Source of the DNA: an uncultured Geobacteraceae bacterium
Lineage (GTDB): Bacteria; Desulfobacterota; Desulfuromonadia; Geobacterales; Pseudopelobacteraceae
Assembly: GCA_903901875.1 (NCBI GenBank)
Contig: CAIUSO010000132.1
Location: 1-64,000, forward strand
Length of the DNA: 64,000 nt
Direction of reading: 5' to 3'
Shown: in pieces, positions 56,080 to 64,000 of the stretch
Numbering within the stretch: position 1 is the first letter of the stretch
Layout: every line of letters starts with the position of its first letter
Notes under the pieces: model-generated
The model's database searches: none
Seen by the model: only the letters and a program-made list of their open reading frames with translations
What the model was told of the DNA's origin: nothing
Position numbers and translations under genes: made by a program

Positions 56080-56355
56080 TCAGCCGAGCACCATTTCCTT
56101 CAGCTCTTTACCCACTTTGAAAAAAGGAAGCTTTTTGGGACTCACTTCGATCGGTTCTCCCGTCTTGGGATTACGCCCGGTATAGGTGCCGTATTCCTTG
56201 ACCACAAAGCTTCCCAGACCACGGATTTCGATGCGCTCCCCCTGTACCATGGCATCACCCATCGACGTGAAGATCAGGTTCACCAGCTCCTCTGCCCGTT
56301 TCACCGGTAAATCCCTGCGTAACGCCACCTGCTCAATCAATTCCGACTTATTCAT
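56080..56355 (-). CDS. ihfB: Integration host factor, beta-type subunit
   Basis: A 91-residue HU/IHF-fold DNA-bending protein. MNKSELIEQVA, ERIEIRGLGSFVVKEY, GRNPKTGEPIEV and FFKVGKELKEMV match IHF-beta more closely than HU. It should bend DNA as a heterodimer with IHF-alpha (not in window) and support promoters, recombination and replication. ATG 56355 follows a G-rich site; 13 in-frame codons upstream are leader. It lies between the TPR gene and the ppx-like gene. Confidence 0.9.
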   Translation of the reverse strand: MNKSELIEQVALRRDLPVKRAEELVNLIFTSMGDAMVQGERIEIRGLGSFVVKEYGTYTGRNPKTGEPIEVSPKKLPFFKVGKELKEMVLG

Positions 56356-56424
56356 ACCCCCCCCGTGATCAGAGCCGTACCGGCCGAATTGCAACCTGAA
56401 TTATGTGAAGCGTGAAACTTACAA

Positions 56425-57450
56425 CTAATGACAGGATTTTTTCAAATACTTTTTGAAAATAACCGCCGCATCGTCGTGGCGACCAACTTCTTGCAGCAGC
56501 GTATGGAGCCGTTCTGCGGCAGCCCGTGCCAGGGGAGACGCCAGCAGCTCGACATACAGATTGATGGCACTTTCATGGTGGCCGGTACACTCAAGGATAT
56601 CGGCACGTAACAGCAAAGCCTGTTCGGGGAGTATGTGGGCGGCCACCATGGTATCAACCGTCGCCATGGCTTCGGCGAATTTTCCCGTTTCCCTCAGCAT
56701 CATGGCCAGGGTAACCCAGGCCAGTGAATTGCCTTCATTACTCTGAATTGCACTGCGAAGGTGCTGTTCCGCTTCCCGGTCGCGACCCAGTCGATGGAGT
56801 ACTTTTCCTTTTTCGAAATGATAGATATCCGGTGGCAAGGTAGCAACACAGCCGTCAAATCCGGAAAGGGCCTCTCCATGGTGGTCCCGACTGGCAGCAA
56901 TGTAGGCACCGGCAAAGTCTTCTCCAAGTCCGGCATAACGCTGATGCAGTTCTTCCGGCAGCTGGTGGATAAGCAGCTCATAATATTCGAGGAGCGGGAG
57001 AGAGTCATCAAGATATGAGCTGTCGGACAGCTCCCCCCCTGAGGAACCGGAACAGGAGGCACAGGAGGAGGACGTCCCACGGGATGGGGCCGGTTCGCTC
57101 TCTTCAAGTGAGATGTTTTTCAGCAACGTGTCCGCCTTATGCCTGATGGCCTGACTGGTAGTCTGGGTCAATGCCAGCTCAAGATGGTCCACCGCTTTTA
57201 CGGCGTCCCCCCGCCCCAGGGCACATTCAGCCTCCGAGATGTTCCGTTCGGCAAGACCGTTGTTGGCAGCTTCTCTGCCTTTCAGCAGGGAAGTACGCAC
57301 GGTGTCATCCACCGGATCAGTGGTACAGAGTTTCAGACCATCCTCGTAGCAAACTCTGGCATCGAAATAGCTCTCCGACGCCATATACTTGTCACCCTTT
57401 GCCAACAGATCCGAGGGGGACTTGGAAAACCAGCGGCTGATAAAATTCAC
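56425..57450 (-). CDS. Cytosolic TPR-repeat protein with serine/cysteine-rich linker
   Basis: A 341-residue protein made of TPR-like helical pairs: SYFDARVCYEDGLKLC and DAVKAVDHLELALTQ in the first part, and DREAEQHLRSAIQSNEGNSLAWVTLAMMLRE, GKFAEAMATVDTMV and HHESAINLYVELLA in the second. Between them (about 118-142) a linker contains SSCASCSGSSGG, two close cysteines in a flexible Ser/Gly tract. No signal peptide. The start overlaps the rlmD stop by four bases. TPRs imply protein binding; partner unknown. Confidence 0.75.
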   Translation of the reverse strand: MNFISRWFSKSPSDLLAKGDKYMASESYFDARVCYEDGLKLCTTDPVDDTVRTSLLKGREAANNGLAERNISEAECALGRGDAVKAVDHLELALTQTTSQAIRHKADTLLKNISLEESEPAPSRGTSSSCASCSGSSGGELSDSSYLDDSLPLLEYYELLIHQLPEELHQRYAGLGEDFAGAYIAASRDHHGEALSGFDGCVATLPPDIYHFEKGKVLHRLGRDREAEQHLRSAIQSNEGNSLAWVTLAMMLRETGKFAEAMATVDTMVAAHILPEQALLLRADILECTGHHESAINLYVELLASPLARAAAERLHTLLQEVGRHDDAAVIFKKYLKKSCH

Positions 57451-58793
57451 GTTACATCACCTTTCCCGGCTTTACCGAGTACTGTTATACTTTCAATATG
57501 GTATGTCTGGGGAAACATATCCAGCGGCACAGAGGTCACAACCCGGTAACCACCCGCCATGAGCCGCTCACAGTCCCGCGCCAGCGTGCTCGGATCGCAG
57601 GACACGTAGATGATTCGATCGGGCTGAAGGGTCAGAATCCCGGAAAGCACATCTCCGGCACCGGCCCGTGGCGGGTCCAGCAGCACGACATTAAATGTTC
57701 TCCCACGGCCAATGAGGCGTGCCACCCCGGCGGCTGCATCATCACAAAAAAATTCAACATTTGCAACCTTGTTGATGTCACAATTGTACTTTGCTGCGTT
57801 ACAGGCCTCTGCATTACTCTCCACACCGGTAACTGACGCAACTTCTGCTGCAAGGGGGAGGGAAAAATTCCCGTTGCCGCAATAGAGGTCCAAAAGAGTT
57901 TCAGAGGGGCGGAACACAGCAAGTTTACTGACGAGGGACACCATGGCACTGTTTTGCAGGCGGTTTACCTGGGCAAAACCACCGGAGGGATAGGTAAGTG
58001 ACACCGAGGTACCCGCCTGACCAGGAGAATCAAGGGAGTAACAGACATCGCCATTTCCCCCTATTTTTAGGGAGCCTGAGCCATCACCGGCAGCCAGATA
58101 CAGCCCGGTACAGGGTCCGAAATTGCGGGCCGGGTCCGCAAGATACCGCCGTTTCCCCGCCGTCACCTTTCCCCGGTCATGAATAATCAGAACGACACCG
58201 TTTTCCCCGGCATCGATGGTTAACTGGGTAAACGCTTCATAATCGGGGCAGTTCGGTAACTCGCTTCGGCACCGTTCCAGCAGCTGATTCACCTCCGGAA
58301 TGGCAACCGGACAGCCGGCGACGGCATCCACTACCCCGTGGGAACCGTGTCGAAAAAAACCGATCAGAAACCGGCCCTGTACCACCGCAACCTTGAACTG
58401 CACCCGCGAACGATACCCGTACTGCCGGGGGGCGGCAACGGTTTCTTCCACACAATCAGCCGGTACACGGGCCCCCTTTCGGAGACATTCGGCCAGAATA
58501 TTCCGTTTCTGCTCAAGCTGAACACCATAGTTGATATGCTGCCAGTTACAGCCGCCACACTCACCGAACAGGGCACACACCGGCGTCACCCGGGAGGGGG
58601 AGGCTTCCCGTATTTCTGCCAGAGAAGCGGTGGAGTAGGATTTTTTTTCAGAGGTAATCCGCAGCGATACCCGATCACCGGGGCAACTGTACGGCACGAA
58701 GCAGACCTTGCCATCAATACGACAGACACCGTTACCGCCAAAGGCAAGTCTCTCAATGGTTGCAACCGGAAGTGCCACCTTACCTCCTGCCAT
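57447..58793 (-). CDS. rlmD: 23S rRNA (uracil-5)-methyltransferase of the RlmD/TrmA family
   Basis: SAM-dependent RNA m5U methyltransferase. An N-terminal TRAM domain (about 1-60) is followed by the iron-sulfur ligands C73, C79 and C82 (CALFGECGGCNW) with a fourth in AGCPV. The catalytic half has the SAM loop LLDLYCGNGNFSLPLA, LLDPPRAGA and the nucleophile cysteine in YVSCDPSTLARDC. Length 448 fits. RlmD (U1939) is most likely, but RlmCD or a tRNA-specific relative is possible. Overlaps the unknown gene upstream by 14 bases and the TPR gene by four. Confidence 0.87.
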   Translation of the reverse strand: MAGGKVALPVATIERLAFGGNGVCRIDGKVCFVPYSCPGDRVSLRITSEKKSYSTASLAEIREASPSRVTPVCALFGECGGCNWQHINYGVQLEQKRNILAECLRKGARVPADCVEETVAAPRQYGYRSRVQFKVAVVQGRFLIGFFRHGSHGVVDAVAGCPVAIPEVNQLLERCRSELPNCPDYEAFTQLTIDAGENGVVLIIHDRGKVTAGKRRYLADPARNFGPCTGLYLAAGDGSGSLKIGGNGDVCYSLDSPGQAGTSVSLTYPSGGFAQVNRLQNSAMVSLVSKLAVFRPSETLLDLYCGNGNFSLPLAAEVASVTGVESNAEACNAAKYNCDINKVANVEFFCDDAAAGVARLIGRGRTFNVVLLDPPRAGAGDVLSGILTLQPDRIIYVSCDPSTLARDCERLMAGGYRVVTSVPLDMFPQTYHIESITVLGKAGKGDVT

Positions 58794-59151
58794 GGACCGG
58801 CTTCTTCATACGTTTCCGGTATTCGCTCTGCACAAAACGGGGAGCAAAACCGGGGACCGTCAGGTACCGGACAGACGTTTCACGGAACGTCTCTATCAGC
58901 TGACTGCGCACCGCAGCAACATCCGACTCCGGTACAGCCATTTTCTCCAGAATCCGCTCAAAGCGGACCGATGCACCGACTTTCGCCACCACCGCTTCCC
59001 ATTCGGCAGCGGTTTCAAAATAGGATTTGAGCACCGGCATTTCGCACCAAACCAGTACCTTCACATGAAAATAACCACCAAAATAATGCTGTGTCTGATC
59101 AACAAGCGTGACCGTATGGGCACCATCCAGCAAAATAGTTTCAATAATCAC
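58780..59151 (-). CDS. Unknown 123-residue protein between queE and rlmD
   Basis: I do not recognise the family. It begins at GTG 59151, overlapping the queE stop by four bases (GTGA), and overlaps rlmD by 14. The N-terminal half is beta-rich (TILLDGAHTVTLVDQTQHYFGGYF, broken by HVKVLVWCEM); the C-terminal half is helical and ends in a basic tail (RKRMKKPVHGRR) that could contact nucleic acid. No signal peptide or membrane segment. Tight coupling to two RNA-modification genes suggests a related role, which is inference from position only. Confidence 0.7.
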   Translation of the reverse strand: MIIETILLDGAHTVTLVDQTQHYFGGYFHVKVLVWCEMPVLKSYFETAAEWEAVVAKVGASVRFERILEKMAVPESDVAAVRSQLIETFRETSVRYLTVPGFAPRFVQSEYRKRMKKPVHGRR

Positions 59152-59897
59152 AGTGCCCCCAGCATTCGATGCATCTGGGGAATCACCCGCACATCGGAGA
59201 GTCTGGTGGAGACCAATTCCTGTAACAGCAATAGCGCACCGGCACCGATGCCGACCGAACCATCAGGCAGTGAGAGTGGCTGGATAAAAAGAGGAATGGC
59301 CGCGTCCACCGCAGAGATCACATCTGCAACCTGCCGGACCTCCTCCGGGGTGGTCAGGCCGCTGACCACTATTTTTACCGCCAGGGACGTGCCATAGGCT
59401 TCCCTGAGGAACAGGGCGTGTTCCTCCCATAACGACCGGTCGATGCCGGAGGTGGAAGGGAGTTTAATGTCCATGCTGATGTGGCGTACCAGCGGTTTTA
59501 CCTGTTGCAGGGCCCGGTGGAGCGTACCGTTTGTTTCCAGGTGGACCGGCAATAATCGCCCCAACTCCGGGAGCCATTCAATCAGCGTATCCACCGAAAC
59601 CAGCGGTTCCCCGCCGGTAAGACTAATGGAGTGATGCGCTCCGGGCAACCGGGTCACCCACTCATTCATAAGCGACGTAATTACCGGCAGGGTTACGGGC
59701 TGAGGAAAATCGCGGTAAACCCCGGAACCGGGTGCGGTTTCACACTTTCCTCCGGGTGACAAGGCGAAATCGGTGTCGCAGTAACGACAGTCCAGATTGC
59801 ACTCCATCAGGCGAAGAAATATCTGTCGCCGACCGGCAAAAAGCCCCTCCCCCTGTACGGAGGAAAACAGCTCACTGATGAAAGCGGTTTTACTCAT
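59148..59897 (-). CDS. queE: 7-carboxy-7-deazaguanine synthase
   Basis: Radical SAM enzyme converting 6-carboxytetrahydropterin to 7-carboxy-7-deazaguanine on the queuosine route. The start MSKTAFISELFSSVQGEG is typical and the cluster motif is C33-x3-C37-x2-C40 (ECNLDCRYCDTDF); SLTGGEPLV follows. Length 249 is normal. ATG 59897 overlaps the queD stop by eight bases and has no strong ribosome site of its own, so translation is probably coupled; 19 earlier in-frame codons lie in queD. QueC and QueF are not in this window. Confidence 0.92.
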   Translation of the reverse strand: MSKTAFISELFSSVQGEGLFAGRRQIFLRLMECNLDCRYCDTDFALSPGGKCETAPGSGVYRDFPQPVTLPVITSLMNEWVTRLPGAHHSISLTGGEPLVSVDTLIEWLPELGRLLPVHLETNGTLHRALQQVKPLVRHISMDIKLPSTSGIDRSLWEEHALFLREAYGTSLAVKIVVSGLTTPEEVRQVADVISAVDAAIPLFIQPLSLPDGSVGIGAGALLLLQELVSTRLSDVRVIPQMHRMLGAL

Positions 59898-60258
59898 AAT
59901 AGCGGGCAGAAGCGTTGTCCGACTCCCAGACAGTAATGGAATCAACGGTAACATTATCGTTGTTCATCCGTTCAGAAATACGTCCGTACAGATATTTGGC
60001 AATATGCTCCGAAGAAGGAGACAATTCGAGAAACGCTTCGTTCTCATTGAGATACTTATGATCCAGTTCATTAATTATGGCACATGCTTCACGTTTAAGA
60101 ATCTTGAAGTCAATACCAAGGCCCGCTTTATCCAGTTCCCGAGCGGTAACCGCCACTTCAACTTTCCAATTATGGCCATGGAGATTTTCACAATCCCCCT
60201 GATAATTTCTCAGATTATGTGCTGCGGCAAAACTGCTCCGGATGGTCAGCAAAAACAT
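59890..60258 (-). CDS. queD: 6-carboxytetrahydropterin synthase
   Basis: Converts 7,8-dihydroneopterin triphosphate to 6-carboxytetrahydropterin, the step before QueE. Zinc ligands H14 (AAAHNL), H27 and H29 (LHGHNW) and the catalytic C23 (DCENLHGH) are visible; VDSITVWESDNASARY is the family C-terminus. Length 122 is typical. It is the first gene of the long minus-strand operon running to malQ, and starts about 55 bases from a terminator that insulates it from metY. Confidence 0.93.
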   Translation of the reverse strand: MFLLTIRSSFAAAHNLRNYQGDCENLHGHNWKVEVAVTARELDKAGLGIDFKILKREACAIINELDHKYLNENEAFLELSPSSEHIAKYLYGRISERMNNDNVTVDSITVWESDNASARYYE

Positions 60259-60314
60259 AATGAACGACTCCTCTGATTGGCAGAAAGTAATTTCAGATAC
60301 CGGCAGATACTACA

Positions 60315-60344
60315 CAAAAAAAAGGGCAACCACAAGGGTTGCCC
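60315..60344 (-). terminator. Terminator of metY
   Basis: GGGCAACC (60324-60331) pairs with GGTTGCCC (60337-60344), followed on the minus strand by a run of eight T. It sits 27 bases past the metY stop. Confidence 0.92.
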
Positions 60345-60371
60345 TGATTATTCGTAAAAAAGAGCTGGCTA

Positions 60372-61682
<1,311 letters not shown>

Positions 61683-61695
61683 TCATTATCTATAG

Positions 61696-61724
61696 ACAGT
61701 ACAATTTCCGCCTAAAAGAGTCAA
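61696..61724 (-). promoter_or_regulatory. metY: Candidate promoter of metY
   Basis: On the minus strand TTGACT (61719-61724), a 17-base spacer and TACTGT (61696-61701), about 40 bases before the metY start. The -35 is good and the -10 weak; TATAGA a few bases on is an alternative. Confidence 0.4.
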
Positions 61725-61793
61725 GTTCAATTATTACACAGATCACACACATCACATTAATAACACCATATTTTGCTAATCCCCCCCTGCCCG

Positions 61794-61964
61794 CTACCCC
61801 TTTACCACAGCCAATGACCGGGCCACCCCGATGATGATCTGCCTCACTTCACTTTTGGTCTGACGATACGGATAAGACACCTCCGGTTCACTTTTCACCT
61901 CAACAATTGATCGAATCAGAGACATGACGATCTCACTCTTGCCAACGGCCTGAATACCACGCAT
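61794..61964 (-). CDS. Possible 56-residue protein
   Basis: ATG 61964 follows AAGGGGG at a good distance, and a TATAAT lies about 65 bases upstream, so the frame has its own signals. The product (MRGIQAVGKSEIVMSLIRSI...) is a short basic protein with an amphipathic helix and a second helical tract (SEVRQIIIGVARSLAVV). No relative is recognised, no signal peptide is present, and it is isolated between metY and the SulP gene on the opposite strand. Chance ORFs of this size are common. Confidence 0.4.
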   Translation of the reverse strand: MRGIQAVGKSEIVMSLIRSIVEVKSEPEVSYPYRQTKSEVRQIIIGVARSLAVVKG

Positions 61965-62028
61965 TTGAAGTGCCCCCTTGTGGAATGGTAGATTCACAGT
62001 AGAAAAACTCTGGGGTTACTAATTGCAG

Positions 62029-62034
62029 ATTATA
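62029..62034 (-). promoter_or_regulatory. -10 element before the 56-residue ORF
   Basis: A perfect TATAAT on the minus strand. The matching -35 region is weak (AT-rich, no TTGACA-like hexamer at 16-18 bases), so promoter activity is only suggested. Confidence 0.3.
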
Positions 62035-62100
62035 TGCCATGAGTCGTGAGATAAATTTCATAATGATTGAGTACATTTACGCAACAATATCAAAACAGAC

Positions 62101-62199
62101 CCCTGCGACAAAAGTTGACAGACCACATAACCAGATGTGATACAACTGATGGATAACGGCTAGATAGGATTTTTTTGACAGGCAACATTTGTCGCAGGG
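62101..62199. repeat. Imperfect long inverted repeat upstream of the SulP gene
   Basis: 62101-62119 and 62181-62199 are reverse complements at 17 of 19 positions, including an unbroken CCCTGCGACAAA, with 61 bases between. The interior holds TTGACA and no ORF. It may be a degenerate mobile-element end pair, a two-site operator or a large stem in a leader; nothing decides among these. The 381 bases between the small ORF and the SulP start contain no other supported gene. Confidence 0.55.
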
Positions 62200-62221
62200 A
62201 GGGGAATGAACGCGTGGACTG

Positions 62222-62250
62222 TTGACGGCCACCCTCACGTCATGTATATC
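62222..62250 (+). promoter_or_regulatory. Candidate promoter of the SulP gene
   Basis: TTGACG (62222-62227), a 17-base spacer and TATATC (62245-62250), about 95 bases before ATG 62346. Confidence 0.5.
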
Positions 62251-62345
62251 GGATAGCGGAGACATTATACCCGATAGTTTGTCTTTTTGGTGTACAGTAA
62301 CACCACATCGACACACACCACCGGCATGACAGTCAGGACAGGGAT

Positions 62346-64000
62346 ATGCGTAATCTGATCCAGCAGGCATTACAGTTGATTCCTATTATAACCTGGCTCC
62401 CCCGCTACCAGGTTGCCTGGCTGCTGCCGGACCTCATCGCCGGCATCACCCTGGCTGCCTATGCCGTACCAGTGGCCATGGCGTACGCCACCCTGGCCGG
62501 CCTGGCTCCCCAAACCGGCCTCTACTGCTATATTTTTGGCGGTATCGCCTTTGCGCTGTTTACCACCTCACGCCATCTGTCCATCGGACCGACCGCCGCC
62601 ATATCGGTCATGGTAGCCAGTGTGGGCGGTTCCATGGCGGCGGGAAACCTCTCCAGCTATTCTGCCATCGCAGCCATGACCGCCGGCATGGTCGGCTGTC
62701 TCTGCCTCCTTGCCTGGCTGCTCCGACTTGGCTCCTTTGTTAATTTCATTTCCGAGTCGATCCTGCTCGGCTTCAAAGCCGGTGCTGCCGTCAGTATTGC
62801 CACCATGCAGCTTCCCAAACTCCTTGGCATAGCGGGAGGAGGTGAAAATTTTCCGGACCGCATGCTCACGCTGTTTCATCAACTTGGCACCGTTAACCCC
62901 ATGGTCACCGCCCTCGGCGTCGGCTCCTTGCTGTTGATTTTCGCAGGAAACCGGCTGCTGCCCGGCCGGCCGGTTGCCTTACTGGTGGTACTCGGTTCCA
63001 TCGGCGTGGTAACCATGTTCGGATTAGACCGCCAGGGAGTACACGTTGTCGGTCACATCCCGGCCGGATTACCGTCATTCCAATTTCCCACCTTTCGCAG
63101 CGATCAGATCGAAGGGTTGCTGGAACTTGCATTCGCCTGTTTCCTGCTTTCCTATGTGGAAAGCATTGCAGCGGCACGGGCCTTTGCCTCCCTCCATCGC
63201 TACCCGGTCAATCCCCGCCAGGAATTTCTGGCACTGGGTGCAGCCAACCTGATTGCCTCCGTCAGCTACGGATACCCGGTGGCCGGTGGATTATCACAGT
63301 CGGCTGTTAACGAAAAGGCCGGTGCCCGAACCCCCCTTTCTCTCATCTTTGCGTCATGTACCCTGATACTGGTGACCACCTTCATGACCGGACTGCTTCA
63401 CAATCTTCCGGAAACCGTTCTTGCCGCAATCATCCTGGCTGCGGTATCCGGCTTTATCAGGATTGCCGATTTCAAGCAGCTTCGCCACATCAGCCGAAAT
63501 GAGTTCAACGTTGCCCTGGTAGCTTTTACGGGAGTGCTGTTGTTCGGAATTCTGAAGGGGGTTACGGTTTCGGCAATCACCTCAATCCTCTTCCTGCTCA
63601 GGATGCTGGCCAAACCCCACGTCTCCGTGCTTGGCAGAATCCATGGCAGTACCCGCTTCAGCGATTCGGTCCGTCATCCAAGTAATGAACTCTTCCCCGG
63701 ACTGTTTTTGTTCCGGGTCGAGGCCCCCCTGCTCTATTTCAACGTAAACGCCGTCAATACCCAGGTGCTGGAGGCGTTACATGCCGAAAGCAGTCCGGTA
63801 CAGATGGCGGTATGTGACCTGTCAACCTCACCCTACATCGATGCCGCAGGTGCAAAAATGCTGCAACAACTGGTTGAAGAATTGCGTCTGGAGGGAATTC
63901 ATTTCAGAGTTGCCGAAGCCCATGCGGAAGTTCGGGAGATTCTCCGGGCCACCGGCATCAGTGAATCCCTGGGAGGGGTAAGCAGATATACGTCACTTGC
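62346..64000 (+). CDS. SulP-family anion transporter, 3' end outside window
   Basis: About 551 codons are visible with no stop. The N-terminal consensus DLIAGITLAAYAVPVAMAYA and GLYCYIFGGIAF are SulP hallmarks, followed by STSRHLSIGP-type sequence (TTSRHLSIGPTAAISVMVA), SYGYPVAGGLSQSAVNEKAG and about 12-14 hydrophobic helices (to about residue 420). A STAS domain begins near residue 450 (LFLFRVEAPLLYFN, then VCDLSTSPYIDAAGAKMLQQL). SulP proteins carry sulfate, bicarbonate or other anions; the substrate is not evident. Start at ATG 62346 behind AGGACAGGG. Confidence 0.9.
   Translation, partial: MRNLIQQALQLIPIITWLPRYQVAWLLPDLIAGITLAAYAVPVAMAYATLAGLAPQTGLYCYIFGGIAFALFTTSRHLSIGPTAAISVMVASVGGSMAAGNLSSYSAIAAMTAGMVGCLCLLAWLLRLGSFVNFISESILLGFKAGAAVSIATMQLPKLLGIAGGGENFPDRMLTLFHQLGTVNPMVTALGVGSLLLIFAGNRLLPGRPVALLVVLGSIGVVTMFGLDRQGVHVVGHIPAGLPSFQFPTFRSDQIEGLLELAFACFLLSYVESIAAARAFASLHRYPVNPRQEFLALGAANLIASVSYGYPVAGGLSQSAVNEKAGARTPLSLIFASCTLILVTTFMTGLLHNLPETVLAAIILAAVSGFIRIADFKQLRHISRNEFNVALVAFTGVLLFGILKGVTVSAITSILFLLRMLAKPHVSVLGRIHGSTRFSDSVRHPSNELFPGLFLFRVEAPLLYFNVNAVNTQVLEALHAESSPVQMAVCDLSTSPYIDAAGAKMLQQLVEELRLEGIHFRVAEAHAEVREILRATGISESLGGVSRYTSL

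Noticed and set aside
62077-62370. Cysteine-rich minus-strand ORF (CPDCHAGGVCRC) overlapping the SulP start
   Set aside because: It covers the inverted repeat and the SulP promoter, has no ribosome site and no matching context; the cysteines seem fortuitous.

Overview
The window looks like chromosome from a deltaproteobacterial iron/sulfur-type anaerobe of the Geobacter/Pelobacter group (Desulfuromonadia). The grounds are the very dense PAS/CHASE/CACHE histidine-kinase content, a kinase with a c-type haem motif, an iron-sulfur flavoprotein, and gene orders I associate with that group (scpA-scpB-trpS; yceD-rpmF-plsX-fabH-fabD-fabG-acpP-fabF-rpiB-glyA). Placement is by protein resemblance only. 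I found no tRNA, rRNA or CRISPR array.

Layout. 0-12.7 kb is almost all on the minus strand: an edge-truncated TPR protein; a kinase, response regulator, nitroreductase and 71-residue protein operon; small metabolic and redox genes (UPF0270, TauE/SafE, DUF985 cupin, iron-sulfur flavoprotein); then trpS-scpA-scpB-memo-ubiD. dut stands alone on the plus strand. At 13.3-16.3 kb a PaeR7I/XhoI-type restriction-modification pair sits between two terminators that share the same hairpin core, and next to it lies the frameshifted tail of a lost exopolyphosphatase gene. pnp and rpsO follow.

19-43.5 kb is a signal-transduction island. Two hybrid kinases run leftward and, from a divergent 311-bp region, six genes run rightward (CheY-like regulator, four-PAS hybrid kinase, kinase/regulator pair, haem-type kinase, double-receiver kinase). 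There are six kinases, three with C-terminal HPt domains, and two small regulators, but no DNA-binding or cyclic-di-GMP output. A binding protein and chemoreceptor operon faces them across a G/C-rich nested inverted repeat. The kinase/regulator pair at 30.9-33.7 kb is a paralogue of the pair at 1.3-5.0 kb.

44-60.3 kb returns to housekeeping on the minus strand: bioA; the phospholipid/fatty-acid operon with rpmF at its head and glyA at its tail, driven by a clear sigma-70-like promoter upstream of yceD and carrying an internal terminator after acpP; and a tightly overlapped operon queD-queE-(unknown)-rlmD-TPR-ihfB-ppx/gppA-malQ. metY, a small possible gene, and a SulP transporter cut by the window end finish the sequence.

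Most likely working units: the fab operon makes acyl-ACP and starts phospholipid synthesis; QueD/QueE make the 7-carboxy-7-deazaguanine precursor; ScpA/ScpB condense chromosomes with Smc; the kinase island probably forms a branched phosphorelay ending in regulators that act by protein contact, possibly on motility. The last point is inference.
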